From the NCBI RefSeq assembly GCF_040796495.1, contig NZ_JBFNQN010000005.1, positions 62,001 through 126,000 on the forward strand: DNA of 64,000 nucleotides. The letters are read 5' to 3'. Source of the DNA: Kineococcus endophyticus (GTDB taxonomy: Bacteria > Actinomycetota > Actinomycetes > Actinomycetales > Kineococcaceae). A program made the translations under genes and the position numbers. Under the pieces are notes generated by a model. It was not told the origin of the DNA, did no database searches, and was given only the letters and a program-made list of their open reading frames with translations. Shown here piece after piece: positions 52,498 through 61,104 of this stretch; the first letter of the stretch is position 1, and every line of letters begins with the position of its first letter.

Positions 52498-52515
52498 CCG
52501 CCGGCCCTGCCGGGC

Positions 52516-52809
52516 TCAGAGGTCGTCGCGGACCGTGTAGCGCGTGAGCTTGCGGTCCGCGGTGATCGAACCGAGGCGGTTCGCTCCCTCCGGGGTGGCG
52601 CGGAAGGCGCGGTAGGCGTCGTCGGCCTCGACCGAGGTCCAGCGCTCGACGATGGCCACGTGGGTCTCGTCGGTCACGTCGACGGTCACCTCGCAGCCCA
52701 GGCACCCGGCGAACCCGCGGGTGGCCTGCAGCGTCTCGGTGATGATGGCCGGGGCGTCGGCGACGCTCTCGGGCTTGAGGGTCAGTTCCAGGATGGCGAT
52801 GACGGTCAC
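52516..52809 (-). CDS. Antibiotic biosynthesis monooxygenase (ABM) domain protein
   Basis: This 97-residue protein is a small dimeric ferredoxin-like (alpha+beta) ABM domain with TVIAILELTLKPESVADAPAIITETLQATRGFAGCLGCEVTVD and HVAIVERWTSVEADDAYRAFRATPEG. Relatives oxidise aromatic or quinone compounds or degrade haem, but many have unknown activity; no haem-degrading residues can be read. The conserved family His near the C-terminus is not evident. It lies just downstream of recX, transcribed in the same direction, with 10 bp between them. Confidence 0.84.
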   Translation of the reverse strand: MTVIAILELTLKPESVADAPAIITETLQATRGFAGCLGCEVTVDVTDETHVAIVERWTSVEADDAYRAFRATPEGANRLGSITADRKLTRYTVRDDL

Positions 52810-52819
52810 CGACCGGACG

Positions 52820-53335
52820 TTACGCCTGCGCCTGGAGCGCCTCGCGCACGACCCGCACCACGACGTCGGTGGGGAACCCCCGCCGCGCCAGCATGCCGAA
52901 GAGGCGTCGTTCGGCGACCGCCCGTTCCAGCCCCCGCACGGAACGGAGCTTGCGGTCGACGAGCTGCCGGGCCGCCTCGAACTGGGTGTCCTGGTCGACG
53001 ACCTCGAGCGCCTCGGCGGCGGTCTCGTCGTCGACTCCCTTGCGGCGCAGTTCCTGCGCCAGGGCGCGCCGACCGCGACCGGTGCTGCGCGAGCGCACCC
53101 AGCCGTCGGCGAAGGCGCGGTCGTCGACGAGACCGACCTCCTCGAACCGGTCGAGCACCTCGACCGCGACGTCGGCCGGCACGTCCTTGGCCGCCATCTT
53201 CTCGGCCAGTTGCGCCCGCGTGCGCGGCGCCATCGTCAACTGGCGCAGCGCGATCGCCCGCGCGACCTCCCGCGGGTCGGCCTCCCGGTCCGGGTTCTCC
53301 TCCGGACCGGGGGGCGTCTGGTCGCGACGACTCAG
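52820..53335 (-). CDS. recX: Regulatory protein RecX, probable CTG start
   Basis: RecX binds RecA filaments and inhibits their ATPase. From the conventional ATG the frame is only about 140 residues and lacks the family N-terminus. Reading up in frame restores a typical start, [31 protein letters not shown], ahead of [14 protein letters not shown]. The only start-like codon before that stretch is CTG at 53335-53333, which overlaps the recA TGA as CTGA. That gives 171 residues, a normal length. The three helical repeat units end [13 protein letters not shown], then [25 protein letters not shown] 53245 is a shorter alternative. Confidence 0.86.
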   Translation of the reverse strand: MSRRDQTPPGPEENPDREADPREVARAIALRQLTMAPRTRAQLAEKMAAKDVPADVAVEVLDRFEEVGLVDDRAFADGWVRSRSTGRGRRALAQELRRKGVDDETAAEALEVVDQDTQFEAARQLVDRKLRSVRGLERAVAERRLFGMLARRGFPTDVVVRVVREALQAQA

Positions 53336-54372
53336 AACTCGACCTTCGTCTCGGCGTCCGCGGGAGCGTCCATGCGCGGGCCGATGCCGAGCTTCTCCTT
53401 GATGCGCTTCTCGATCTCGTCGCCGAGGTCGGGGTTGTCGCGCAGGAAGGCGCGGGCGTTCTCCTTGCCCTGGCCGAGCTGGTCGCCCTCGTACGTGTAC
53501 CAGGCGCCCGACTTGCGGACGAAGCCGTGCTCGACGCCGAGGTCGATGAGACCGCCCTCTCGGGAGATCCCCTGGCCGTAGATGATGTCGAACTCCGCCT
53601 GCTTGAACGGCGGGGAGACCTTGTTCTTGACGACCTTGACGCGGGTGCGGTTGCCGACGGGGTTCGTCCCGTCCTTCAGCGTCTCGATCCGGCGGACGTC
53701 CAGGCGCACGGAGGCGTAGAACTTCAGCGCCTTGCCGCCCGTCGTCGTCTCGGGCGAGCCGAACATGACGCCGATCTTCTCGCGCAGCTGGTTGATGAAG
53801 ATGGCCGTCGTGCCGGAGTGGTTCAGCGCACCCGTGATCTTGCGCAGGGCCTGCGACATGAGCCGCGCCTGCAGACCGACGTGGCTGTCGCCCATCTCGC
53901 CCTCGATCTCGGCCTTCGGCACGAGGGCCGCGACGGAGTCGATGACGATGATGTCGAGGGCGCCGGAGCGGATCAGCATGTCCGCGATCTCCAGCGCCTG
54001 CTCCCCCGTGTCCGGCTGGGAGACCAGGAGGGCGTCGGTGTCGACGCCGAGCTTGGCGGCGTAGTCCGGGTCGAGCGCGTGCTCGGCGTCGATGAAGGCC
54101 GCGATGCCGCCCTTGCGCTGGGCGTTGGCCACCGCGTGCAGGGCGACCGTCGTCTTCCCGGAGGACTCCGGGCCGTAGACCTCGACCACGCGACCGCGCG
54201 GGAGACCGCCGATGCCGAGCGCCACGTCGAGCGCGATCGCGCCGGTGGGGATGACCTCGATCGGGGGGCGGACGTCGTCGCCCAGCCGCATGACCGAGCC
54301 CTTGCCGAAGTTCTTGTCGATCGCGGCGAGCGCGGCGTCGAGGGCCTTCTCGCGGTCCGCAGGAGCGGGCAT
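53332..54372 (-). CDS. recA: Recombinase RecA
   Basis: RecA forms filaments on single-stranded DNA, catalyses strand exchange and stimulates LexA cleavage. The 346-residue protein has the Walker A GPESSGKT (67-74), IDAEHALD, Walker [13 protein letters not shown], the L2 DNA-binding loop around [27 protein letters not shown], and an acidic C-terminus. All expected residues are present. Its promoter, with a LexA-type box, lies 120 bp upstream; the leader contains a CCCCGC-GCGA-GCGGGG hairpin near 54437-54452. recX is coupled downstream. Confidence 0.97.
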   Translation of the reverse strand: MPAPADREKALDAALAAIDKNFGKGSVMRLGDDVRPPIEVIPTGAIALDVALGIGGLPRGRVVEVYGPESSGKTTVALHAVANAQRKGGIAAFIDAEHALDPDYAAKLGVDTDALLVSQPDTGEQALEIADMLIRSGALDIIVIDSVAALVPKAEIEGEMGDSHVGLQARLMSQALRKITGALNHSGTTAIFINQLREKIGVMFGSPETTTGGKALKFYASVRLDVRRIETLKDGTNPVGNRTRVKVVKNKVSPPFKQAEFDIIYGQGISREGGLIDLGVEHGFVRKSGAWYTYEGDQLGQGKENARAFLRDNPDLGDEIEKRIKEKLGIGPRMDAPADAETKVEF

Positions 54373-54495
54373 GTCCTCACCTCTGGTCGTGGTTCCAACT
54401 GATGCGGGTCACGCTAGGACGGACCTCCGACACGACCCCCGCGCGAGCGGGGAGCTGTGGACGAACGGCCCGGCGAGCCCCCTGTGGACACCGCG

Positions 54496-54524
54496 ATGCT
54501 ATCCGTACACGTGTTCGAGCCCAA
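54496..54524 (-). promoter_or_regulatory. recA promoter
   Basis: On the minus strand TTGGGC (54524-54519) and TAGCAT (54501-54496) are 17 bp apart. The SOS box fills the spacer. The predicted leader is about 115 nt. Confidence 0.65.
54503..54518 (-). promoter_or_regulatory. LexA-type (SOS) box of recA
   Basis: On the minus strand TCGAAC-ACGT-GTACGG matches the LexA consensus CGAACRNRYGTTYG at all positions but one (GTACG for GTTYG). It lies exactly between the -35 and -10 elements. Confidence 0.75.
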
Positions 54525-54554
54525 GCCACTGCGGCCCGGCGTGTCGGCCCGTGA

Positions 54555-54560
54555 CTAGGC
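54555..54560 (+). promoter_or_regulatory. -10 element 8 nt before the SMP-30 gene start (leaderless candidate)
   Basis: TAGGCT is separated by exactly 8 nt from GTG 54569, with no Shine-Dalgarno sequence. No clear -35 element. Confidence 0.45.
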
Positions 54561-54568
54561 TCACGCCC

Positions 54569-55561
54569 GTGACACAGGAGTCCTCCCCGAACGACCGGCC
54601 CACCTCCCAGCCCCAGGTCCTCGACCCGCGCGGCGCCGCCCTCGTCCCCGACGGCGCCGTCCTCGAACGCCTCGGCACCGGCAGCACGTGGGCCGAGGGC
54701 CCCGTCTGGCTGCCGGCGGAGCGCGCCTGCATCTTCAGCGACATCCCGGGGAACCGGATCCTGCGCTGGGACGAGGGCACGCAGGGCCTGACGGTGCACG
54801 CCGACGGGGTCGAGTTCACCAACGGGCGCACGCTCGACGGCGAGGGCCGCGTCGTGGCCTGCTCGCACGGGCGCCGCGCGGTCGAGCGGACGGAGGCCGA
54901 CGGCACGACGCACGTCCTCGTCGACCGCTTCGGCGAGGCGCGGTTCAACTCCCCCAACGACGTCGTGGTCGCCCGCGACGGGGCGATCTGGTTCACCGAC
55001 CCGCCGTACGGCATCACGGTGGAGGTGGAGGGGCACGAGGGGTTCCGCGAGTACGGGGACAACTTCGTCTTCCGCCTGGACCCGTCGACCGGTGCGCTGC
55101 GCGTCGTGGTCACCGACGTCGAGGAACCCAACGGTCTCGCCTTCTCCCCCGACGAGTCCCTGCTCTACGTCGCCGACACCTCGGCCGCCCCCACCCCCGG
55201 CAACGGCTCCCACCGCCTCATCCGCGTCTACGACGTCCTCACCGGAGTGCGCGGGGGACGCGGCGCCGACGCCGTCCCGTCGGGGCCGGTCGTGAAGAAC
55301 GGGCGGGTCTTCGTCGAGGTCGACCGCGGCCTCGCCGACGGGTTCCGCGTCGACACCGCGGGCAACGTCTGGACGAGCAACGGCGACGCCGTCACGGTGT
55401 TCGCCCCGGACGGCACCCGGCTGCTCGAGGTCGTCGTCGGGGAGGTCGTCGCCAACGTCTGCTTCGGCGGCGCGGACGGCGCCGACCTGTTCGTGGCCGC
55501 CTCGACGAGCCTGTACCGGCTGCGGACGACGGCCGTGGGCGCGGACCTGACGTGGCTGTGA
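54569..55561 (+). CDS. SMP-30/gluconolactonase family hydrolase
   Basis: This 330-residue six-bladed beta-propeller probably hydrolyses a sugar lactone using a bound divalent ion. Family motifs are WAEGPVWLPAERACIFSDIPGNRILRW (metal Glu), RFNSPNDVVVARDGAIWFTDPPYGI with the conserved Asn and Asp, and DVEEPNGLAFSPDESLLYVADT. The substrate is unknown. GTG 54569 lies 8 nt after TAGGCT. The TGA overlaps the next gene (GTGA). It is divergent from recA. Confidence 0.9.
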   Translation: MTQESSPNDRPTSQPQVLDPRGAALVPDGAVLERLGTGSTWAEGPVWLPAERACIFSDIPGNRILRWDEGTQGLTVHADGVEFTNGRTLDGEGRVVACSHGRRAVERTEADGTTHVLVDRFGEARFNSPNDVVVARDGAIWFTDPPYGITVEVEGHEGFREYGDNFVFRLDPSTGALRVVVTDVEEPNGLAFSPDESLLYVADTSAAPTPGNGSHRLIRVYDVLTGVRGGRGADAVPSGPVVKNGRVFVEVDRGLADGFRVDTAGNVWTSNGDAVTVFAPDGTRLLEVVVGEVVANVCFGGADGADLFVAASTSLYRLRTTAVGADLTWL

Positions 55562-56067
55562 CCACCGGACCGGAGCGACCCGATCCGCCGCAGCGGGCCG
55601 GCGAACGCGAGACCCTCGCGGGGTTCCTCGACTTCCACCGTGCGACCTTCGCGTGGAAGGTGGCCGGGCTGAGCGCCGACCAGCTGCGCGTGCGGTCCGC
55701 CGAGCCCTCGTCGATGACGCTGCTCGGCCTCGTGCGGCACCTCGCCGACGTCGAACGCAGCTGGTGGCGGGTCCGCGTCGACGGCCAGGACGCCCCGCCG
55801 GTCACGTACTCCTCCGACAACCCCGACGGCGACTTCGACGACGTCGACGACGCCGACCCCGAGGAAGCGCTGGCCTGGCTGGCCCGGGAGCAGGACGAGG
55901 CGCGCCGGGTGCTGGCCGCGCACGACCTCGACGAGGTCTTCGAGCACCCGCGTCAAGGCACCACGAGCGTGCGCTGGGTGCTGGTGCACCTCGTGGAGGA
56001 GTACGCCCGCCACAACGGGCACGCCGACCTGCTGCGCGAGCGGATCGACGGCGCGACCGGCGAGTGA
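55558..56067 (+). CDS. DinB family protein (DUF664-like)
   Basis: This 169-residue four-helix-bundle protein of the DinB/YfiT-like superfamily has LRHRTFAWKVAGL-type N-terminal helices, the metal-binding His of VRHLADVERSWW (near residue 62) and a second His region HLVEEYARHNGHADLLRERIDG (near 140-160). Such proteins are often mycothiol- or bacillithiol-dependent transferases or unknown enzymes, and the function here is unassigned. The GTG at 55558 overlaps the SMP-30 stop (GTGA). Confidence 0.86.
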   Translation: MTTGPERPDPPQRAGERETLAGFLDFHRATFAWKVAGLSADQLRVRSAEPSSMTLLGLVRHLADVERSWWRVRVDGQDAPPVTYSSDNPDGDFDDVDDADPEEALAWLAREQDEARRVLAAHDLDEVFEHPRQGTTSVRWVLVHLVEEYARHNGHADLLRERIDGATGE

Positions 56068-56077
56068 GCTGCGCGCG

Positions 56078-56302
56078 TCAGCGGCGCCGCGGCCGGGGGT
56101 CCTTGCCCAGGCGCCGTCCCTCGGGCACGTCCATGGCGTCGCACAGCGCCAGCCAGATCGCCTTCGGGTCCACGCCGGCGTCGAGCGCCTCGCGCGCCGT
56201 CCGGTCGTCGAGGGCCAGCAGGTGCTGGTCGGCCGCCAGCGAGCGCCCGTAGGCGTCCCCGAACTCGTCGGTGACCAGGGTCCAGAACTCGCTGACGCGC
56301 AT
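56078..56302 (-). CDS. DUF3046 family protein
   Basis: This 74-residue protein begins MRVSEFWTLVTDEFGDAYGRSLAADQHLLALDDRTAREALDAGVDPKAIWLALCDAMDVP, the DUF3046 pattern, a family found near recA in actinobacteria. Its function is unknown. ATG 56302 is used, since the upstream extension to 56350 adds unrelated residues. It lies between the DinB-like gene and lhr on the opposite strand. The conserved proximity to recA suggests a minor role in recombination or DNA metabolism, which is only an inference. Confidence 0.85.
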   Translation of the reverse strand: MRVSEFWTLVTDEFGDAYGRSLAADQHLLALDDRTAREALDAGVDPKAIWLALCDAMDVPEGRRLGKDPRPRRR

Positions 56303-56379
56303 GGGCGCCAGGGTGCCACGGGGCCAACGCACCGGCGTCACGAGGCGCACGTGTCGGAGGCGGGTGGTCTCATGACGGG

Positions 56380-59300
56380 ATGAGCACGCGCAGCGCCGAC
56401 GAGCGTCCCCCCGCCCCGGCGGCCGAGGACGTCCTCGGGCGGTTCTCCGAGGCCACGCGCGCCTGGTTCACCGGGGCGTTCGCGGCCCCGACGCCGGCCC
56501 AGCTCGGTGCGTGGGACGCCGTGAGCCGCGGTCAGCACGCCCTCGTCGTCGCCCCCACGGGGTCGGGCAAGACCTTGTCGGCGTTCCTCTGGGCGCTCGA
56601 CGGTCTGGCGGCCGAGCCGGTCCCGGAGGACAAGGACCACCGCTGCCGCGTCCTGTACGTCTCCCCGCTCAAGGCGCTCGCCGTGGACGTCGAGCGCAAC
56701 CTGCGCTCCCCGCTGACCGGCATCCGGCAGGCGGCCCAGCGCCTCGGCCTGCCGGTCCCGGACGTGCGGGTGGGCGTGCGGTCGGGCGACACCCCGGCCG
56801 AGGAACGGCGCGGTTTCACCCGCACCCCGCCGGACGTGCTCATCACGACGCCGGAGTCCCTGTTCCTGCTCCTGACGTCGAAGGCGCGCGAGCAGTTGCG
56901 GGGCGTGCGGACGGTCGTGCTCGACGAGGTGCACGCGATGGCGGGGTCCAAGCGCGGCGCCCACCTCGCCGTCTCCCTGGAGCGTCTGGACGCCCTGGTC
57001 GCCGCGGCGGGCGGTGAGCCGACCCAGCGGGTCGGGTTGTCGGCGACGGTCCGGCCGGTGCAGACGGTCGCGGAGTGGGTCTCCGGCGGCCGGCCGGTCA
57101 CGGTCGTCCAACCGCCGTCCACCAAGGAGTTCGACCTGAAGGTCGTCGTGCCCGTGGAGGACATGAGCCAGCTCGACGCCTCCGGCCGCGGCGCGGAGGA
57201 CCCGGACGACCTCACGGGCCAGGCGGCGGGGAACCCGCGCCGGGCGAGCATCTGGCCGCACGTGGAGGAACGCATCGTCGACCTCGTGGCCGACCACCGC
57301 TCGACCCTGGTGTTCTCGAACTCCCGCCGGTTGTCCGAACGCCTCACGGCCCGCCTCAACGAGATCTGGGACGAGCGGCTGAACCCGGACGAGGAGGAGG
57401 ACGGCGAGACTCCCGCAGCGCCGCCCGCGGAGGTCATGGGCGCCGCGGGGCACGCCCAGAATCGGCCGCCGGTCCTGGCCCGAGCCCACCACGGGTCGGT
57501 GTCGAAGGAGCAGCGCTCCCTCATCGAGGAGGACCTCAAGGCCGGCCGGCTGCCCGCCGTGGTCGCGACCTCGAGCCTGGAACTCGGCATCGACATGGGT
57601 GCGGTCGACCTCGTCGTCCAGGTCGAGTCCCCGCCCAGCGTGGCCAGCGGGCTGCAGCGCGTCGGTCGCGCGGGCCACCAGGTGGGCGCGGTCTCACGCG
57701 GGGTGCTGTTCCCCAAGTTCCGCGGTGACCTGTTGCAGACCGCCGTGGTCGTCGAGCGCATGCGCGACGGGCGGATCGAGGAGCTGAGGGTCCCGGCGAA
57801 CCCCCTCGACGTCCTGGCCCAGCAGATCGTCGCGATGGTCGCGATGGACGAGTGGACGGTGCCGGACCTGCTGGCGCTGGCCAAGCGCGCCGCACCGTTC
57901 GCGACGCTGTCCCGGGCAGTGCTCGACGCGGTCCTCGACATGCTCTCGGGCCGCTACCCCAGCGACGAGTTCGCCGAGCTGCGTCCCCGGCTCGTGTGGG
58001 ACCGGGTCACCGACACCCTCACCGGACGCCCCGGCGCGCAACGGCTCGCGGTGACCAGCGGCGGGACGATCCCCGACCGCGGGTTGTTCGGCGTCTTCCT
58101 CGCCTCCGGCGAGGGGCCGGGCCGGCGCGTCGGGGAGCTCGACGAGGAGATGGTCTACGAGTCCCGCGTCGGCGACGTCATCACCCTGGGGTCCTCGGCG
58201 TGGCGTGTGGAGGACATCACCCACGACCGGGTGCTCGTGACGCCCGCCCCGGGTCAGCCGGGGCGGTTGCCGTTCTGGCACGGGGAAGCGCTGGGCCGGC
58301 CCGCCGAACTCGGCCGCGCCCTCGGGGAGTTCGTGCGGGAACTCGGCTCGCTGGACGGGGGTTTCGGCGGGGTTCCCGCGCGCGAGCGCGTGCTCGCGGC
58401 CGGGCTCGACGACTGGGCGACGGGGAACCTGCTCACCTACCTGGGCGAGCAGCAGGAGGCCACGCGGCACGTCCCGGACGACCGCACGATCGTCGTGGAG
58501 CGCTTCCGCGACGAGCTCGGGGACTGGCGCATCTGCATCCACTCCCCCTTCGGCGGCCAGGTGCACTCGCCGTGGGCACTGGCTCTCGGGGCCCGCATGC
58601 GGGAGCGGTTCGGCGTCGACGTGCAGGCCATGCCCGCCGACGACGGGATCGTCCTGCGGCTGCCCGACCTCGACCTGCCGGAGGGGCAGGCCCCCGACGT
58701 CGCCGACCTCGTCGCGCTGGAGGCGAACGAGGTGGCCGAACTCGTCACCGCCGAGATCGGCGGGTCCGCGCTGTTCGCGTCGCGCTTCCGGGAGTGCGCG
58801 GCCCGCGCCCTGCTGCTCCCCCGCCGCCAGCCGGGGCGCCGGCAGCCGCTGTGGCAGCAGCGCCAGCGCGCGGCGTCGCTGCTGAAGGTCGCGAGCCGGT
58901 TCGCGAGCTTCCCGATCGTCCTGGAGACGGTGCGCGAGTGCCTGTCCGACGTCTTCGACGTGACCGGTCTGGAACAGCTCATGGGCGACCTGGCCGCGCG
59001 CAAGGTCCGCATCGTCGAGGTCGAGTCGCCCCAGCCGTCCCCCTTCGCCCGCGGCCTGATGTTCGGCTACGTCGCGCAGTTCCTGTACGAGGGCGACTCC
59101 CCGCTGGCCGAGCGGCGGGCCGCCGCGCTCGCCCTGGACCCGAGCCTGCTGGCCGAGCTCCTCGGTCGGGGCGAGGGGGCGGCGCTGCGGGACCTGCTGG
59201 ACCCGGAGGCGGTGCAGCGCACCGAGGACGAGCTGCAGCGGCTGGTGCCGGAGCGCAAGTCCACCGACGCCGAGGACGTGGCGGACCTGCTGCGCGTGCT

Positions 59301-61101
59301 CGGCCCGCTGACGACGGCCGAGGTCGCCGCCCGCAGCGAGGGCGACGCGGCGCGCTGGCTGGTGGGCTTGGAGGAGGCGCGCCGGCTCATCCGGGTGCGC
59401 ATCGCGGGCGAGGAGCACTGGGCGGTCATCGAGGACGCCGGGCGGTTGCGCGACGGGCTCGGGACCCCGTTGCCCGTCGGCATCCCGGAGGCGTTCACCG
59501 AACCCGTGGCGGACCCGCTGGCGGAACTGTTCGGCCGGTACGCCCGCACCCACGGGCCGTTCACGGTGACCGACGCGGCGGCCCGCTTCGGCGTGGGCCG
59601 GGCGGTGGCGCACGACGCCCTGCGCAGGTTGCAGGCCTCCGGCCGGCTCGTGGAGGGCGAGCTGCGCCCGGGCGGGACGGGGCTGGAGTTCTGCGACGCC
59701 GACGTCCTGCGCATCCTGCGCCGGCGGTCGCTCGCGGCGCTGCGCGCGGACGTCGAACCCGTGCCGCCGCGCGACCTGGCCCGGTTCCTGCCGGCGTGGC
59801 AGGGCGTGAGCACCGGTCTGCGGCAGCGCATGCGCGGGGTGGACGGGGTGCTGCGGGTCGTCGAGCAGCTCGCGGGCGCGGTCGTCCCGGCCAGCGCCTT
59901 GGAACCGCTCGTGCTGGCCTCGCGGGTGGAGGGGTACGTGCCGTCGATGCTCGACGAGCTCACCGCGGCCGGGGAGGTCGTGTGGTCCGGCCACGGCAGC
60001 CTGCCCGGTGACGACGGCTGGGTCTCGCTGCACCCGGCCGACCTGGCCCCGCTGACCCTGCCGGACCCGGCGGAGGCGGACGTCGAGGTGGACACCGAGC
60101 TGCACCGGGCCGTCCTCGACGCACTCGGCGGCGGCGGCGCCTACTTCTTCCGCGCGCTGTCCGACGCCGTGGGGTCCACCGACGACCCGGGGCTGACCAC
60201 CGTCCTGTGGGACCTGGTGTGGGCGGGGCGGCTGACCAACGACACCCTCGCGCCGCTGCGGAACCGCCTCGGGGGTCGCGGGGCGCACAAGCCTCGCGCC
60301 GCCGCCCCGAGGACGCGGTACGCCCGCCCGGGCCGGGCGCCGCGGGGGACCCGCCGCCTGGAACTGCCCTCGCGGGGCGGTCCGCCGTCGGCTGCGGGCC
60401 GGTGGTCGCTGCTGCCGGAGGTCGAGACGGACGCCACGGTGCGCGCCCACGCCAGCGCGGAGGTGCTGCTCGACCGGCACGGGGTGCTGACCCGCGGTGC
60501 CGTCGGCAGCGAACGGGTGCCGGGCGGGTTCGCCGCGGTCTACAAGGTGCTCTCGGCGTTCGAGGACGCGGGCCGCGCCCGGCGCGGGTACTTCGTCGAG
60601 GGGCTGGGCGCGTCCCAGTTCGCCACCACGGGGGCGGTGGACCGGCTGCGCGACACGGCGAAGCCGGTGGGCGGGGCGAGCCCGTCGCAGCGGCGCGGCG
60701 CCAAGGACGCCGGGCCGGGCGCGCTCGTGCTGGCGGCCACCGACCCGGCCAACCCCTACGGTGCCGCGCTCCCGTGGCCCGAGCGGTCCGAGGTCAGCGC
60801 CGGGGCGACGGGACACCGGCCGGGGCGCAAGGCCGGTGCTCTCGTCGTGCTCGTCGACGGCGAGCTCGCGCTGTACGTCGAACGCGGGGGCCGGTCCGTC
60901 CTGTCCTGGACCGCCGAGGACGACGTCCTGCAGCCCGCGGCCGACGCCCTGGCCCTGTCCGTGCGCGAGGGGGTCCTGGGGAAGCTGACGGTCGAGAAGG
61001 CCGACGGCAGCGGGGTGCTGGCCGCGGACTCGCCGCTGGGCCGGGCTCTGGAGGGGGCCGGCTTCCACGCGACCCCGCGTGGGCTGCGGATCCGGAGCTG
61101 A
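56380..61101 (+). CDS. lhr: ATP-dependent helicase Lhr (large)
   Basis: Lhr is a 3'-5' superfamily 2 helicase of DNA repair. The 1573-residue protein has Walker A VVAPTGSGKTLSAFLWALD (near residue 60), motif Ia YVSPLKALAVD, the DEVH box VVLDEVHAMAG, SAT motif GLSATVRP, the motif IV-VI helicase half (SSLELGIDMGAVDLVVQVESP, GLQRVGRAGH), a winged-helix and beta-barrel region, and a C-terminal domain of about 700 residues typical of actinobacterial Lhr-CTD. Mycobacterial Lhr is DNA-damage-induced. The ATG at 56380 is the first start. nei follows after 3 nt. Confidence 0.95.
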   Translation: MSTRSADERPPAPAAEDVLGRFSEATRAWFTGAFAAPTPAQLGAWDAVSRGQHALVVAPTGSGKTLSAFLWALDGLAAEPVPEDKDHRCRVLYVSPLKALAVDVERNLRSPLTGIRQAAQRLGLPVPDVRVGVRSGDTPAEERRGFTRTPPDVLITTPESLFLLLTSKAREQLRGVRTVVLDEVHAMAGSKRGAHLAVSLERLDALVAAAGGEPTQRVGLSATVRPVQTVAEWVSGGRPVTVVQPPSTKEFDLKVVVPVEDMSQLDASGRGAEDPDDLTGQAAGNPRRASIWPHVEERIVDLVADHRSTLVFSNSRRLSERLTARLNEIWDERLNPDEEEDGETPAAPPAEVMGAAGHAQNRPPVLARAHHGSVSKEQRSLIEEDLKAGRLPAVVATSSLELGIDMGAVDLVVQVESPPSVASGLQRVGRAGHQVGAVSRGVLFPKFRGDLLQTAVVVERMRDGRIEELRVPANPLDVLAQQIVAMVAMDEWTVPDLLALAKRAAPFATLSRAVLDAVLDMLSGRYPSDEFAELRPRLVWDRVTDTLTGRPGAQRLAVTSGGTIPDRGLFGVFLASGEGPGRRVGELDEEMVYESRVGDVITLGSSAWRVEDITHDRVLVTPAPGQPGRLPFWHGEALGRPAELGRALGEFVRELGSLDGGFGGVPARERVLAAGLDDWATGNLLTYLGEQQEATRHVPDDRTIVVERFRDELGDWRICIHSPFGGQVHSPWALALGARMRERFGVDVQAMPADDGIVLRLPDLDLPEGQAPDVADLVALEANEVAELVTAEIGGSALFASRFRECAARALLLPRRQPGRRQPLWQQRQRAASLLKVASRFASFPIVLETVRECLSDVFDVTGLEQLMGDLAARKVRIVEVESPQPSPFARGLMFGYVAQFLYEGDSPLAERRAAALALDPSLLAELLGRGEGAALRDLLDPEAVQRTEDELQRLVPERKSTDAEDVADLLRVLGPLTTAEVAARSEGDAARWLVGLEEARRLIRVRIAGEEHWAVIEDAGRLRDGLGTPLPVGIPEAFTEPVADPLAELFGRYARTHGPFTVTDAAARFGVGRAVAHDALRRLQASGRLVEGELRPGGTGLEFCDADVLRILRRRSLAALRADVEPVPPRDLARFLPAWQGVSTGLRQRMRGVDGVLRVVEQLAGAVVPASALEPLVLASRVEGYVPSMLDELTAAGEVVWSGHGSLPGDDGWVSLHPADLAPLTLPDPAEADVEVDTELHRAVLDALGGGGAYFFRALSDAVGSTDDPGLTTVLWDLVWAGRLTNDTLAPLRNRLGGRGAHKPRAAAPRTRYARPGRAPRGTRRLELPSRGGPPSAAGRWSLLPEVETDATVRAHASAEVLLDRHGVLTRGAVGSERVPGGFAAVYKVLSAFEDAGRARRGYFVEGLGASQFATTGAVDRLRDTAKPVGGASPSQRRGAKDAGPGALVLAATDPANPYGAALPWPERSEVSAGATGHRPGRKAGALVVLVDGELALYVERGGRSVLSWTAEDDVLQPAADALALSVREGVLGKLTVEKADGSGVLAADSPLGRALEGAGFHATPRGLRIRS

Positions 61102-61104
61102 GGC

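Noticed and set aside
54373-54568. A PafBC-dependent (TTGTCRGTG-N8-TANNNT) second recA promoter
   Set aside because: The motif known from mycobacterial recA was not found in this stretch; only the LexA-type promoter is visible.
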